Made by a program: the position numbers and the translations under genes. Source: Prevotellaceae bacterium (lineage in GTDB: Bacteria > Bacteroidota > Bacteroidia > Bacteroidales > Bacteroidaceae). From it: DNA of 56,416 nucleotides. Of the stretch, positions 15,066-23,806 are shown in pieces. Where the stretch lies: contig JAUNOM010000016.1 in NCBI GenBank assembly GCA_030531085.1, positions 1 through 56,416 on the forward strand. The letters are read 5' to 3'. The number at the start of each line of letters is the position of its first letter. Within the stretch, counting starts at the first letter, position 1. The notes beneath the pieces are model-generated. The model worked only from the letters and a program-made list of their open reading frames with translations. It was not told the DNA's origin and did no database searches.

Positions 15066-16580
15066 ATGATTAGAAAAATCTTGGTTGCTAATCGTGGCGA
15101 GATAGCAGTACGCATCATGCGCAGCTGCTATGAGATGGGGGTACGGTCCGTAGCGGTTTACAGCACGGCCGACCGCACATCACGCCATGTGCTCTACGCC
15201 AACGAGGCGGAATGTATCGGTGAGGCTGCCAGTTCCGACAGCTATCTTAACATTGATCACATCATCGCGGCAGCACACAAGCACGGTGTTGACGCCATTC
15301 ATCCCGGCTATGGCTTCCTCTCTGAGAACGCCACCTTTGCCAGACGATGTAAGGAAGAGGGGTTCATCTTCATAGGACCACACCCCGAAACCATGGAGAA
15401 GATGGGCGACAAGATCAGCGCGCGCCGCGCAATGATTGACGCAGGCGTGCCTGTTGTGCCCGGAACAGAGAAGCCCCTGACCTCCGTAGAGGAGGCGATA
15501 GCGGTGGCAAAGAGCATCGGTTTCCCCGTAATGCTGAAGGCATCAATGGGTGGCGGCGGCAAAGGTATGCGCCTGATAACCCGTGAGGAGGACGTGGTGG
15601 AAATGTACAACGCCGCCAAAGGCGAGGCAATGTCAGGATTTGGCGATGACACTGTCTATATGGAGAAGTTCGTCGAGGAGCCGCACCACATTGAGTTCCA
15701 GGTGCTCGGAGACCAGTACGGCAATGTGGTACACCTGTTTGACCGCGAGTGCTCCGTACAGCGGCGCCACCAAAAGGTGGTGGAGGAGTCACCGTCACCA
15801 TTCATTGACTACAACCTGCGCATGGAAATGGGTGCGAAGGCTGTCGCAGCGGCCAAGGCTGTGGGCTATGTAGGCGCAGGAACGATAGAGTTTCTCGTTG
15901 ACAGGCATCATCACTTCTATTTCCTTGAGATGAACACGCGCCTGCAGGTGGAGCATCCCATAACGGAAGAGGTGGTTGGCGTGGACCTTGTCAAGGAGCA
16001 GATACGCATTGCATCAGGCAAGCCGCTGCACCTAAGGCAAGAGGAGATAAAGCAACATGGCCATGCCATCGAGTGCAGAATATGCGCAGAGGACACGGAA
16101 CGCAACTTCATGCCGTCGCCGGGAGTGATACACCAGCTGACAGAACCGCACGGCATCGGCACGAGGATAGACTCATACGTGTACGAAGGCTATGAGATTC
16201 CCGTGCACTATGACCCCATGATAGGCAAGCTGATAGTGTGGGCCACCACGCGTGAGTACGCTATCGAGAGGATGCGCCGCGTGCTTTACGAGTATAAGAT
16301 TACGGGTCTAACCACAAACATACGCTACCTGCGCCGCATAATTGACGTGCCGGAATTTAAGGAAGGCAACTACAACACCCATTTCATTGAGCGCAACGAG
16401 GAGTATCTGCGGCCACGCGCCGGCTTCAAGAACGACTCTGAGCCGATGGCGGTAATAGCTGCCTACATCGATTACCTGATGAATATTGAGGAGAACAAGC
16501 CACACTGCACCGACAACAACAGCTCCGCCATCAACCGCTGGCGCTCCTTCGGCCTGCAGAAAGGCGTGCTGAGAGTGTAA
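15066..16580 (+). CDS. Acyl-CoA carboxylase, biotin carboxylase subunit
   Basis: A 504-residue biotin carboxylase. It opens with MIRKILVANRGEIAVRIMR and contains the ATP-grasp glycine loop (KASMGGGGKGMR), EMNTRLQVEHP and the C-terminal biotin carboxylase domain. It carboxylates biotin on the carrier protein using ATP and bicarbonate. The carrier gene follows 18 nt later and the carboxyltransferase after that, so the three form one complex, most likely propionyl-CoA/acetyl-CoA carboxylase linking propionate with the methylmalonyl-CoA pathway. The operon is under a cobalamin riboswitch. The name accC would also fit, but the partner subunits favour the propionyl type. Confidence 0.9.
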   Translation: MIRKILVANRGEIAVRIMRSCYEMGVRSVAVYSTADRTSRHVLYANEAECIGEAASSDSYLNIDHIIAAAHKHGVDAIHPGYGFLSENATFARRCKEEGFIFIGPHPETMEKMGDKISARRAMIDAGVPVVPGTEKPLTSVEEAIAVAKSIGFPVMLKASMGGGGKGMRLITREEDVVEMYNAAKGEAMSGFGDDTVYMEKFVEEPHHIEFQVLGDQYGNVVHLFDRECSVQRRHQKVVEESPSPFIDYNLRMEMGAKAVAAAKAVGYVGAGTIEFLVDRHHHFYFLEMNTRLQVEHPITEEVVGVDLVKEQIRIASGKPLHLRQEEIKQHGHAIECRICAEDTERNFMPSPGVIHQLTEPHGIGTRIDSYVYEGYEIPVHYDPMIGKLIVWATTREYAIERMRRVLYEYKITGLTTNIRYLRRIIDVPEFKEGNYNTHFIERNEEYLRPRAGFKNDSEPMAVIAAYIDYLMNIEENKPHCTDNNSSAINRWRSFGLQKGVLRV

Positions 16581-16598
16581 AACAAAAACAGACAGGAC

Positions 16599-17105
16599 AT
16601 GGAAGTACAGATAGGAGACAAGATAAGGAACGTCACACTTATATCAAAAGACGGCAACAAGGTCAGCGTGGACATAGACGGAGAGGTGTACAACGTTGAC
16701 GCGGCGATGCTGCAGAACGGCACCTGCTCGCTGATACACAACGGAAAGTCATACAATGCCGAGATGACAAAGAACAGCGAGGGCAGACACTACACCGTAA
16801 ACGTGAACTACTCCACCTACCAGATAGACATACTCGACTCGCAGGCCAAGTATATGCGGATGCGCAAAAGGCACAGCAACGCGGTGCAGAGCGATACGGT
16901 AAAGGTGCCCATGCCATGCAGGATTGTCAAGGTATATGTAAAACCTGGCGACAAAGTGGCCTCAGGAGACACCCTGTTCACCATGGAGGCCATGAAGATG
17001 CAGTCCAACTACAAGGTCAGCGCTGACTGCACCATCAAGGAGGTGATGGCTAAAGACGGGGACACCGTAGGAGCCGACACCGTGATAATGAAGCTAAGTA
17101 TATGA
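16599..17105 (+). CDS. Biotin carboxyl carrier protein of the acyl-CoA carboxylase
   Basis: A 168-residue protein whose last 70 residues are a biotinyl domain. The biotin-accepting Lys is in EAMKMQ (K133), within VKVPMPCRIVKVYVKPGDKV and the following strands. The first 90 residues form a separate domain typical of the Bacteroidetes carrier subunits, followed by a short basic linker. The gene sits 18 nt after the biotin carboxylase and 26 nt before the carboxyltransferase. It shuttles carboxybiotin between the two active sites in the cytosol. Confidence 0.9.
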   Translation: MEVQIGDKIRNVTLISKDGNKVSVDIDGEVYNVDAAMLQNGTCSLIHNGKSYNAEMTKNSEGRHYTVNVNYSTYQIDILDSQAKYMRMRKRHSNAVQSDTVKVPMPCRIVKVYVKPGDKVASGDTLFTMEAMKMQSNYKVSADCTIKEVMAKDGDTVGADTVIMKLSI

Positions 17106-17131
17106 ATTAATACAACCCCTACACAGTCATA

Positions 17132-18568
17132 ATGAAACTAACAGCAAGAGAAAGAATAGAGAAACTGCTTGACAGTGGAACCTTTGTGGAGCTGGACAGG
17201 CACGTAGTGCACTGCTGCACGGACTTCGGAATGGAGAACAAGCGCATAGAGGGCGACGGAGTAATATCGGGTTACGGCAAAATAGACGGCCGGACAGTGT
17301 TTGTATACGCCTTTGACTTCAGCGTGCTTGGCGGCTCGCTGAGCGCTGCCAACGCACAGAAGATAGCCAAGGTGCAGGATCTGGCGCTGAAGAACGGCGC
17401 ACCGATAATAGGACTTAACGACTCTGGCGGCGCAAGAATACAGGAAGGGGTGGAGTCCCTGACCGGTTTTGCGCATATCTTCAGGCGCAATGTTATGGCA
17501 TCAGGGGTCATTCCGCAAATCTCCGCAATCATGGGGCCATGCGCAGGAGGCTCATGCTACTCGCCGGCACTGACGGATTTCATCCTGATGGTGAAGGACC
17601 AGAGCCAGATGTTCGTCACGGGACCGGGCGTTGTGAAGGCTGTCACCAACGAGGATGTGGACAAGGAGACTCTGGGAGGTGCCATAACGCACAGCAGCGT
17701 GAGCGGAGTGAGCCACTTTATATGCGACAATGACGAGGAGACACTGATGACCATACGTGAGCTGATAGGCTTCATACCATCCAACAACATGGAGGATGCA
17801 CCGGCACTGCCCGTGACCGACGAGGTGAACAGGATGTGTCATGAACTGGACGAGGTGGTGCCCGAAGACCCGAATATGCCTTATGACATACACGACATCA
17901 TCGAACCGATATGCGACCAGCAGTATTTCTTCGAGGTACAGCCGGAGTTTGCCAAGAACATCGTGATAGGTTTCGGACGCCTTGCAGGCCATACTGTAGG
18001 CTTTGTTGCCAACCAGCCCAACTATCTGGCAGGCTCACTGGACATTGACGCCTCTGACAAGGCTGCACGCTTCATACGCTTCTGCGACTGCTTCAACATT
18101 CCCCTCGTGGCCGTGGAGGACGTTCCCGGATTCCTGCCAGGTGTGCAGCAGGAGCATAACGGCATAATACGCCACGGCGCGAAGATAGTGTACGCCTTCG
18201 CAGAGGCCACTGTACCGAAGGTAACACTAATAACCCGTAAGGCATACGGCGGTGCTTACATCGTAATGAACTCCAAATGTATAGGCGCTGACATAAACCT
18301 GGCATACCCGACAGCGGAGATTGCCGTCATGGGAGCAGAGGGAGCCTGCAACATTCTGTACCGCAAGGCAACTCCAGAGGAGCGGGCCGCACACACGAAA
18401 GAGTACCGCGAGAAGTTCGCCTCGCCACTGCCAGCCGCCCAGTCGGGATATATTGACGAGATTATACAGCCCTGCAACACCCGTACACGCATAATACAGG
18501 CACTGGATATGCTCCGCAACAAGAGTCAGAGCAATCCGCCGAAGAAGCACGGCAATATGCCGATGTAA
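17132..18568 (+). CDS. Acyl-CoA carboxyltransferase (PccB/MmdA type)
   Basis: A 478-residue two-lobed crotonase-fold carboxyltransferase. It has LTARERIEKLLD at the N-terminus, NDSGGARIQEGVESL, the oxyanion glycines in MGPCAGGSCYSPAL, and GFLPGVQQEHNGIIRHGAK and KAYGGAYIVM in the second lobe. It moves the carboxyl group between carboxybiotin and propionyl-CoA. The same family includes the alpha subunit of sodium-pumping methylmalonyl-CoA decarboxylase, and sequence alone does not settle the direction. No membrane pump subunits are next to it, but a biotin carboxylase is. Family members usually begin about 30 residues earlier, but an in-frame stop at 17108-17110 rules out a much longer protein. 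A strong terminator follows. Confidence 0.85.
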   Translation: MKLTARERIEKLLDSGTFVELDRHVVHCCTDFGMENKRIEGDGVISGYGKIDGRTVFVYAFDFSVLGGSLSAANAQKIAKVQDLALKNGAPIIGLNDSGGARIQEGVESLTGFAHIFRRNVMASGVIPQISAIMGPCAGGSCYSPALTDFILMVKDQSQMFVTGPGVVKAVTNEDVDKETLGGAITHSSVSGVSHFICDNDEETLMTIRELIGFIPSNNMEDAPALPVTDEVNRMCHELDEVVPEDPNMPYDIHDIIEPICDQQYFFEVQPEFAKNIVIGFGRLAGHTVGFVANQPNYLAGSLDIDASDKAARFIRFCDCFNIPLVAVEDVPGFLPGVQQEHNGIIRHGAKIVYAFAEATVPKVTLITRKAYGGAYIVMNSKCIGADINLAYPTAEIAVMGAEGACNILYRKATPEERAAHTKEYREKFASPLPAAQSGYIDEIIQPCNTRTRIIQALDMLRNKSQSNPPKKHGNMPM

Positions 18569-18580
18569 TGGAAACAGACA

Positions 18581-18630
18581 AGCCGCGGACAGGAATGAGC
18601 AAGTTTTCAAAGCCTGTCCGCGGCTTTTTT
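18581..18630 (+). terminator. Intrinsic terminator of the carboxylase operon
   Basis: AGCCGCGGACAGG (18581-18593) pairs with CCTGTCCGCGGCT (18613-18625), then a T-run. Confidence 0.9.
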
Positions 18631-18730
18631 GTAAATGAAGAACGCCATGCCAGTTATGGCAAAACCAACGCATGGTAAATCCCATGAAACGTTTTTTTAT
18701 CAATAATTTGGATTTTCCGAAAAAACTTAG

Positions 18731-18792
18731 TAACTTTGCAGCTTGTTATAAGAAAGAGGTGTAGCCGGATATGTTCCGTAATACCTCCTATT
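18731..18792 (+). promoter_or_regulatory. Promoter and short leader of the his operon
   Basis: TAACTTTG (18731-18738) is a clear -7 box. The 65-nt leader contains GAGGT (18756-18760), which can pair with ACCTC (18783-18787), a weak hairpin just ahead of hisH. I see no run of His codons, so classical attenuation is not supported. Confidence 0.5.
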
Positions 18793-18807
18793 GCGAAATG
18801 CTAAGAA

Positions 18808-19443
18808 ATGAAAGTCTCAATAGTAAAATACAATGCAGGTAACATCTTCAGTGTCATAAATGCACTGAAGCGTATTGGTATAGAGCCGCTCTGGACCGAC
18901 AACCCAGAGGAGTTGATGTCGTCAGACAGGGTGATTTTCCCCGGACAGGGCGAGGCCCGCAACGCCATGAACTACCTGCGTGAGCGTAATCTTGACAAGG
19001 TTATCGCAGGACTGCGCCAGCCGGTACTCGGTATATGTGTGGGGCAGCAGCTGCTTTGCAGCCACAGCGAGGAGAATAATACGGACTGCATCGGTGTGTT
19101 CCCTATACAGGTGAAGCGCTTTGTGCCAAACAAGCATGAGGAGAAGGTGCCATGTATGGGCTGGAACTCTCTTGATCTAAGACTGCGCAGCCCTGAGAGC
19201 GTGCTGCATACAGACAAGGGTGTCAGTCCGTTGTTCAAGGGACTCGGGGAGCAGGACTATGTGTATTTCGTGCATTCATATTATTGTGAGCTGTGTGACA
19301 ACACCATCGCCGTGGCTGATTATGTACAGCCATACAGCGCAGCACTGCAGAAGGATAACTTCTTCGCTACACAGTTCCATCCGGAAAAGAGCGGCAATGT
19401 GGGCCGTAAGATTATTCAGAACTTCATAGACCTTAGCGTTTAG
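18808..19443 (+). CDS. hisH: Imidazole glycerol phosphate synthase, glutaminase subunit
   Basis: A 211-residue class I glutamine amidotransferase. The nucleophile is C77 in VLGICVGQQLL. The His and Glu of the triad are H191 and E193 in FHPEKSG. PGQGEARNAM near residue 45 is the glycine-rich oxyanion region. It releases ammonia from glutamine and channels it to HisF to make imidazole glycerol phosphate and AICAR. It is the first gene of hisH-hisA-hisF-hisI-hisE, with 20-nt spacing to hisA. Confidence 0.95.
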   Translation: MKVSIVKYNAGNIFSVINALKRIGIEPLWTDNPEELMSSDRVIFPGQGEARNAMNYLRERNLDKVIAGLRQPVLGICVGQQLLCSHSEENNTDCIGVFPIQVKRFVPNKHEEKVPCMGWNSLDLRLRSPESVLHTDKGVSPLFKGLGEQDYVYFVHSYYCELCDNTIAVADYVQPYSAALQKDNFFATQFHPEKSGNVGRKIIQNFIDLSV

Positions 19444-19463
19444 CCATTATTATCCGTAAGAAC

Positions 19464-20189
19464 ATGATAGAGCTTATACCTGCCATCGACCTCATAGGAG
19501 GCAAGTGCGTGCGTCTCACAAAGGGAGACTACGACAGTAAGAAAGTGTATAATGAAGATCCGGTGGCACAGGCCATGGAGTTTGAGGCGTTGGGCTTCCG
19601 CAGACTGCACATAGTGGACCTTGATGGCGCTAAGAGCAAGCACATAGTGAATGATGCTGTGCTCCGGGCCATAACAAACGCCACTGGCCTGACAGTGGAT
19701 TTCGGAGGTGGCATAAAGACCGAGGAGGACATTCGCAAGGCGTTTGACGCCGGAGCGGCAATGGTTACAGTAGGATCCGTAGCTGTGACACATCCAGAGC
19801 TATGTGTGGAGTGGCTGAAAACATTCGGACTGGACCGTATCATTCTGGGAGCGGACGTGCGTAACGGCAAAATCAGCATTAACGGATGGAAGGAAGACTC
19901 GGAACAGGACCTGCTGCCATTCCTTAACACATACATAGGCTACGGCGTAAAGAATGTGCTGTGTACGGAAATATCAAAGGACGGCACACTTGCAGGGCCT
20001 GCAACAGACCTGTATGAGCAGATAATGCGAGAGTATCCGCAGACACATCTTATAGCTTCAGGAGGTGTGTCATGCACCACGGACATCATAACCCTCGACA
20101 AATGTGGCATACCTGCCGTAGTGTTCGGAAAGGCTTACTATGAGGGAAGGATAGATATTGAGGAACTGAAAAGCAACAAACTGCTTTAA
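19464..20189 (+). CDS. hisA: ProFAR isomerase
   Basis: A 241-residue (beta-alpha)8 barrel with the start MIELIPAIDLIGGKCVRL (catalytic Asp at position 9), phosphate-binding DFGGGIKTEED and ILGADVRNGKI for the second catalytic Asp. It opens the ribose of ProFAR by Amadori rearrangement to PRFAR, the substrate of HisF. It lies between hisH and hisF in the operon. Length and motifs are normal. Confidence 0.95.
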   Translation: MIELIPAIDLIGGKCVRLTKGDYDSKKVYNEDPVAQAMEFEALGFRRLHIVDLDGAKSKHIVNDAVLRAITNATGLTVDFGGGIKTEEDIRKAFDAGAAMVTVGSVAVTHPELCVEWLKTFGLDRIILGADVRNGKISINGWKEDSEQDLLPFLNTYIGYGVKNVLCTEISKDGTLAGPATDLYEQIMREYPQTHLIASGGVSCTTDIITLDKCGIPAVVFGKAYYEGRIDIEELKSNKLL

Positions 20190-20207
20190 CCATATAGATT
20201 ACAGAAC

Positions 20208-20963
20208 GTGTTAGCAAAACGAATCATTCCATGTCTTGACGTAAAGAACGGCGAGACTGTTAAAGGAACAAACTTTGTGAACCTCCGCTCGGCTGGTGAT
20301 CCAGTGGAATTGGGGCGCGCATACAGCGAGGCTGGAGCGGATGAGCTTGTATATCTTGACATAACCGCATCACATGAGGGGCGAAAGACATTTACGGACA
20401 TGGTGACACGTGTGGCGCGTGAGGTTAACATACCGTTTACTGTAGGCGGAGGCATCAATGCCATAGAGGATGTGGACCGTATGCTTGCCGCCGGCGCAGA
20501 CAAAGTCAGCGTGAACAGTGCGGCGTTAAGACGGCCGGAGTTCATTGATGAGATAGCCGGACGCTTCGGTTCACAGGTATGTGTATGCGCCATTGACGCC
20601 CGTATGGATGCAGACGGGTGGCATTGTTATGTGAACGGCGGCCGCGTACGTGTAGAGCGCACACTGTTAGACTGGGCAAAGGAAGTGGCAGACCGTGGCG
20701 CCGGAGAGATACTCTTTACCTCAATGAACCATGATGGAGTGAAAAAGGGATTTGCAAATGAGGCACTTGCCATGCTGGCAGATGCACTGCCGATACCAAT
20801 CATAGCCAGTGGCGGAGCAGGAACAAAGGAACACTTCCGTGATGTGTTCACAATAGGAAAGGCAGACGCCGGACTTGCTGCATCAGTGTTCCACTTCGGC
20901 GAGATACCCGTGTCCGAACTGAAGCAGTGGTTAAGGGAAGAAGGCATAAAAGTCAGAATATAA
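20208..20963 (+). CDS. hisF: Imidazole glycerol phosphate synthase, cyclase subunit
   Basis: A 251-residue barrel starting with a GTG codon, [20 protein letters not shown] (catalytic D11), with CAIDARMD (second catalytic Asp), [10 protein letters not shown] and [10 protein letters not shown] for the phosphate sites. It uses ammonia from HisH to cyclise PRFAR. The spacing from hisA is 18 nt. There is no better ATG upstream in frame, so the GTG start is accepted. Confidence 0.95.
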   Translation: MLAKRIIPCLDVKNGETVKGTNFVNLRSAGDPVELGRAYSEAGADELVYLDITASHEGRKTFTDMVTRVAREVNIPFTVGGGINAIEDVDRMLAAGADKVSVNSAALRRPEFIDEIAGRFGSQVCVCAIDARMDADGWHCYVNGGRVRVERTLLDWAKEVADRGAGEILFTSMNHDGVKKGFANEALAMLADALPIPIIASGGAGTKEHFRDVFTIGKADAGLAASVFHFGEIPVSELKQWLREEGIKVRI

Positions 20964-20977
20964 ACATTAGAAAATAA

Positions 20978-21289
20978 ATGAAAGTAGATTTCAAAAAGGG
21001 TGATGGTCTTGTACCAGCCATCATTCAGGACGCGGTGACAAAGAACGTTCTCATGCTTGGATACATGAATGAGCAGTCGCTCGCGAAGACGATTGAGACA
21101 GGAAAGGTCACATTCTGGAGCCGCTCCCGCAACACATTGTGGACCAAGGGTGAGACAAGCGGTAACTTTCTTGACCTTGTGGATATAAAGGTGGACTGTG
21201 ACAACGACACTCTGCTGGTGAAAGTGCACCCCCACGGACCTACGTGCCACACGGGAACTGACACGTGCTGGGGAGAGGAGAATGTGTAA
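20978..21289 (+). CDS. hisI: Phosphoribosyl-AMP cyclohydrolase
   Basis: A 103-residue single-domain HisI with [21 protein letters not shown], the metal-binding DCDND segment and [10 protein letters not shown] near the C-terminus. It opens the adenine ring of PR-AMP. In most Bacteroidetes this domain is fused to HisE. Here the protein stops right after the cyclohydrolase domain, and hisE follows as a separate frame 23 nt later. The catalytic residues are intact, so both halves probably still work. Confidence 0.9.
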   Translation: MKVDFKKGDGLVPAIIQDAVTKNVLMLGYMNEQSLAKTIETGKVTFWSRSRNTLWTKGETSGNFLDLVDIKVDCDNDTLLVKVHPHGPTCHTGTDTCWGEENV

Positions 21290-21312
21290 CTAAATAATAA
21301 TGATAAATAGAA

Positions 21313-21627
21313 ATGGAAGAGAAAAATCCACTTTTGTTCCTTAGTGAACTGCAAGACTTCATCGAGAAGCGCTATCAGGAAATGCCGGAGGGCAGCTATA
21401 CCACGTCATTATTCAAGGACGGACTGAACCGTATGGCACAGAAAGTAGGCGAAGAGGCACTTGAACTGGTGATAGAGGCCACCAACGGTACTGACGACAG
21501 GCTGATCTATGAGGGCTCGGATATGCTTTATCACCTCATTGTACTGCTTACATCCAAGGGACTGCGTATAGAGGATATGGCGAAGGAACTGCAGGAGCGC
21601 CACAATCCCGGATGGAAAAAGCACTGA
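21313..21627 (+). CDS. hisE: Phosphoribosyl-ATP pyrophosphatase
   Basis: A 104-residue all-helical MazG-like HisE domain with MPEGSYTTSLF and the metal-binding KVGEEALELVIEA and DMLYHLIVLL helices. It removes pyrophosphate from PR-ATP, the step before HisI. The first residues (MEEKNPLLFLSELQDFIEKR) look like the linker and start of the HisE half of a HisIE fusion. This suggests a gene fission by a frameshift near 21285-21310 with a new start codon. Confidence 0.9.
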   Translation: MEEKNPLLFLSELQDFIEKRYQEMPEGSYTTSLFKDGLNRMAQKVGEEALELVIEATNGTDDRLIYEGSDMLYHLIVLLTSKGLRIEDMAKELQERHNPGWKKH

Positions 21628-21668
21628 TGTGCACGAGAATGAATATGAACATATAACCCCGGAGAACC

Positions 21669-22349
21669 ATGTTGATAAGTTATAAGAATGTTACAGTAAG
21701 CCACGACAGCGGCGAAGTGGTGCTCAACGGTGTGGACTTCCATGCTGATGAGGGTGAGTTCATATATATAATAGGTAAGGTAGGCTCCGGAAAGAGCTCG
21801 CTACTGCGTACTGTCTATGGTGATCTGGAGATAGATGACGCCACGGAAGCCGTCGTATTGGAAAGGGATATGATGAAGATACGGCGCAAGGAGGTACAGC
21901 TTCTCAGAAGGGAGATGGGCATAATATTTCAGGACTTCAAACTGCTTACCGACCGCTCCGTAAGGCGTAATCTCGAATTTGTGCTCAAGGCCACCGGCTG
22001 GAAGGGCCGTGAAGAGATTGAAAACCGTGTGAAGGAAGTGCTGCGTCTGGTAAAGATGGAGGGAGTGGAGGATAAAATGCCGCATGAACTCTCTGGAGGA
22101 GAGCAGCAGAGAATAGCTATAGCGCGCTCGTTACTCAACTCTCCAAAGGTAATTCTTGCGGATGAGCCTACAGGAAACCTCGATCCCGAGACGGCAGAGG
22201 ACATAATGGGACTGTTCAGAGACATCTCCGCATCGGGAACAGCGGTTGTTGTGACTACACACAACATCCCAATGTTAAGCAAGTTCCATGGAGTGGTGTA
22301 CCAGTGTGAGTGCGGCAAGCTCACAGAGGTGACACAGAAATACGAATAA
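21669..22349 (+). CDS. ftsE: FtsE, ATPase of the FtsEX divisome complex
   Basis: A 226-residue ABC ATPase with Walker A GKVGSGKSS (36-44), LSGGEQQR signature, Walker B VILADEPTGNLD and the H-loop VTTHN. The sequence after Walker A and the short length (about 225) are typical of FtsE, which works with the membrane protein FtsX to control cell-wall hydrolases at the septum. ftsX is not next to it, which is common in Bacteroidetes. It sits between hisE and the aspartate kinase gene, probably in one transcript. Confidence 0.85.
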   Translation: MLISYKNVTVSHDSGEVVLNGVDFHADEGEFIYIIGKVGSGKSSLLRTVYGDLEIDDATEAVVLERDMMKIRRKEVQLLRREMGIIFQDFKLLTDRSVRRNLEFVLKATGWKGREEIENRVKEVLRLVKMEGVEDKMPHELSGGEQQRIAIARSLLNSPKVILADEPTGNLDPETAEDIMGLFRDISASGTAVVVTTHNIPMLSKFHGVVYQCECGKLTEVTQKYE

Positions 22350-22375
22350 TAAATACAAATAATATACGACATTCT

Positions 22376-23692
22376 ATGAAAGTAATGAAATTCGGCGGCA
22401 CATCCGTAGGCACACCACAGCGCATGAAGGATGTAGCACAGCTCGTGACAAAGTCTGGAGAGCCTACCTTCGTGGTGCTTTCCGCCATGTCTGGTACTAC
22501 AAACTCTCTCGTTGAAATCTCTGACTATCTTTATAAGAAGAACCCAGAGGGAGCGCAGGAGGTGATAAATGTGCTTGAAAAGAAGTACATGGCTCATGTG
22601 GAAGAGCTCTACTCTACACAGGAGATGAAGAAGAAGACAGCTGAATTCCTGAAGAAGGAGTTTGACTATCTGCGCTCATTCACCAAGGATACCTTCACAT
22701 CCTTTGAGGAAAAGATTGTCGTTGCGCAAGGAGAAGTGATGTCAACAAACATGGTTACCAACTATCTCAATGAGCAGGGAGTGAAGACTGTGCTGCTGGA
22801 TGCGCTTGACTTTATGCGTACTGACAAGAACGCAGAGCCTGATCTGACCTATATTCGTGAGAACCTTGCGCGTGTGATGCAGGCCAATGAGGGCTATCAG
22901 ATATACATAACGCAGGGCTTTGTATGCCGTAACGCGTATGATGAGGTTGACAACCTGCAGCGGGGCGGCTCTGATTACACCGCATCACTCATCGGTGCGG
23001 CCATGCTTGCAGACGAGATTCTGATATGGACGGATATTGACGGTATGCACAACAATGACCCGCGCATAGTGGATAACACAGACGCTGTGCATCAGTTGAA
23101 CTTCGAGGAGGCTGCAGAACTGGCTTATTTCGGAGCCAAGATACTGCATCCAACCTGCGTACAGCCTGCCAAATATGCAGGTATCCCTGTACGTATCAAG
23201 AACACTATGGACCCGGATGCGGACGGAACAGTGATAGATAATGTGCTGGTACGTGGCAAAATCAAGGCTGTTGCCGCAAAGGACAACATCACAGCCATAA
23301 AGATTAAGTCATCACGTATGCTGCTTGCCACCGGCTTCCTGCGTAAGGTGTTTGAGATATTCGAGACTTACAACACTCCTATCGACATGATAACGACCTC
23401 CGAGGTGGGCGTGAGCGTAAGCATAGACAATGACTCCAACCTCACAAGAATCATGGATGAGTTGAAGAAATACGGCACTGTCACGGTGGATACGGATATG
23501 TGCATCATCTGTGTGGTGGGTGATCTTGACTGGAGCAACGTAGGCTTTGAGACACTTGTTACAGAGGCTATGGCCAACATCCCTGTGCGTATGATATCAT
23601 ACGGCGGCTCAAACTACAACATATCATTCCTTATCCGCGAGGCAGACAAGAAGCGCGCGCTGCAGAATCTTTCCGCAAAGCTGTTCAACTGA
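22376..23692 (+). CDS. lysC: Aspartate kinase
   Basis: The ATG at 22376 gives 438 residues beginning MKVMKFGGTSVG. A longer frame exists but overlaps ftsE and adds unrelated residues. The kinase domain contains KFGGTS (5-10), GGSDYTASLIG and DIDGMHNNDPR. Two ACT domains follow (about 300-438, IDMITTSEVGVSVSID and onward), which bind lysine or threonine in this family. It makes aspartyl phosphate at the head of lysine, threonine and methionine synthesis. Its neighbour lysA closes the lysine branch. Confidence 0.9.
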   Translation: MKVMKFGGTSVGTPQRMKDVAQLVTKSGEPTFVVLSAMSGTTNSLVEISDYLYKKNPEGAQEVINVLEKKYMAHVEELYSTQEMKKKTAEFLKKEFDYLRSFTKDTFTSFEEKIVVAQGEVMSTNMVTNYLNEQGVKTVLLDALDFMRTDKNAEPDLTYIRENLARVMQANEGYQIYITQGFVCRNAYDEVDNLQRGGSDYTASLIGAAMLADEILIWTDIDGMHNNDPRIVDNTDAVHQLNFEEAAELAYFGAKILHPTCVQPAKYAGIPVRIKNTMDPDADGTVIDNVLVRGKIKAVAAKDNITAIKIKSSRMLLATGFLRKVFEIFETYNTPIDMITTSEVGVSVSIDNDSNLTRIMDELKKYGTVTVDTDMCIICVVGDLDWSNVGFETLVTEAMANIPVRMISYGGSNYNISFLIREADKKRALQNLSAKLFN

Positions 23693-23717
23693 TAGGCAGA
23701 TTGCCACTCCATTATAT

Positions 23718-23770
23718 GTCAAGGCAGGTTCCATTATTGCGAAACTGCATAATATGGAGCCTGCCTTGAC
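23718..23770 (+). terminator. Long hairpin between lysC and lysA
   Basis: GTCAAGGCAGGTTCCAT (23718-23734) pairs with ATGGAGCCTGCCTTGAC (23754-23770) with one mismatch, and the loop pairs further (ATTAT with ATAAT). Only short T runs follow. It may be a terminator for lysC or an RNA-processing element, with lysA read from a new promoter. Confidence 0.55.
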
Positions 23771-23806
23771 TATTTAAATAACGACACAAATTACAAAACT
23801 TTGAAC

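Noticed and set aside
18731-18807. Histidine attenuator leader
   Set aside because: There is no His-codon run and only a weak hairpin before hisH.
22310-22375. Extended start of aspartate kinase
   Set aside because: It would overlap ftsE and adds residues unlike the family. MKVMKFGGTS at 22376 is the normal start.
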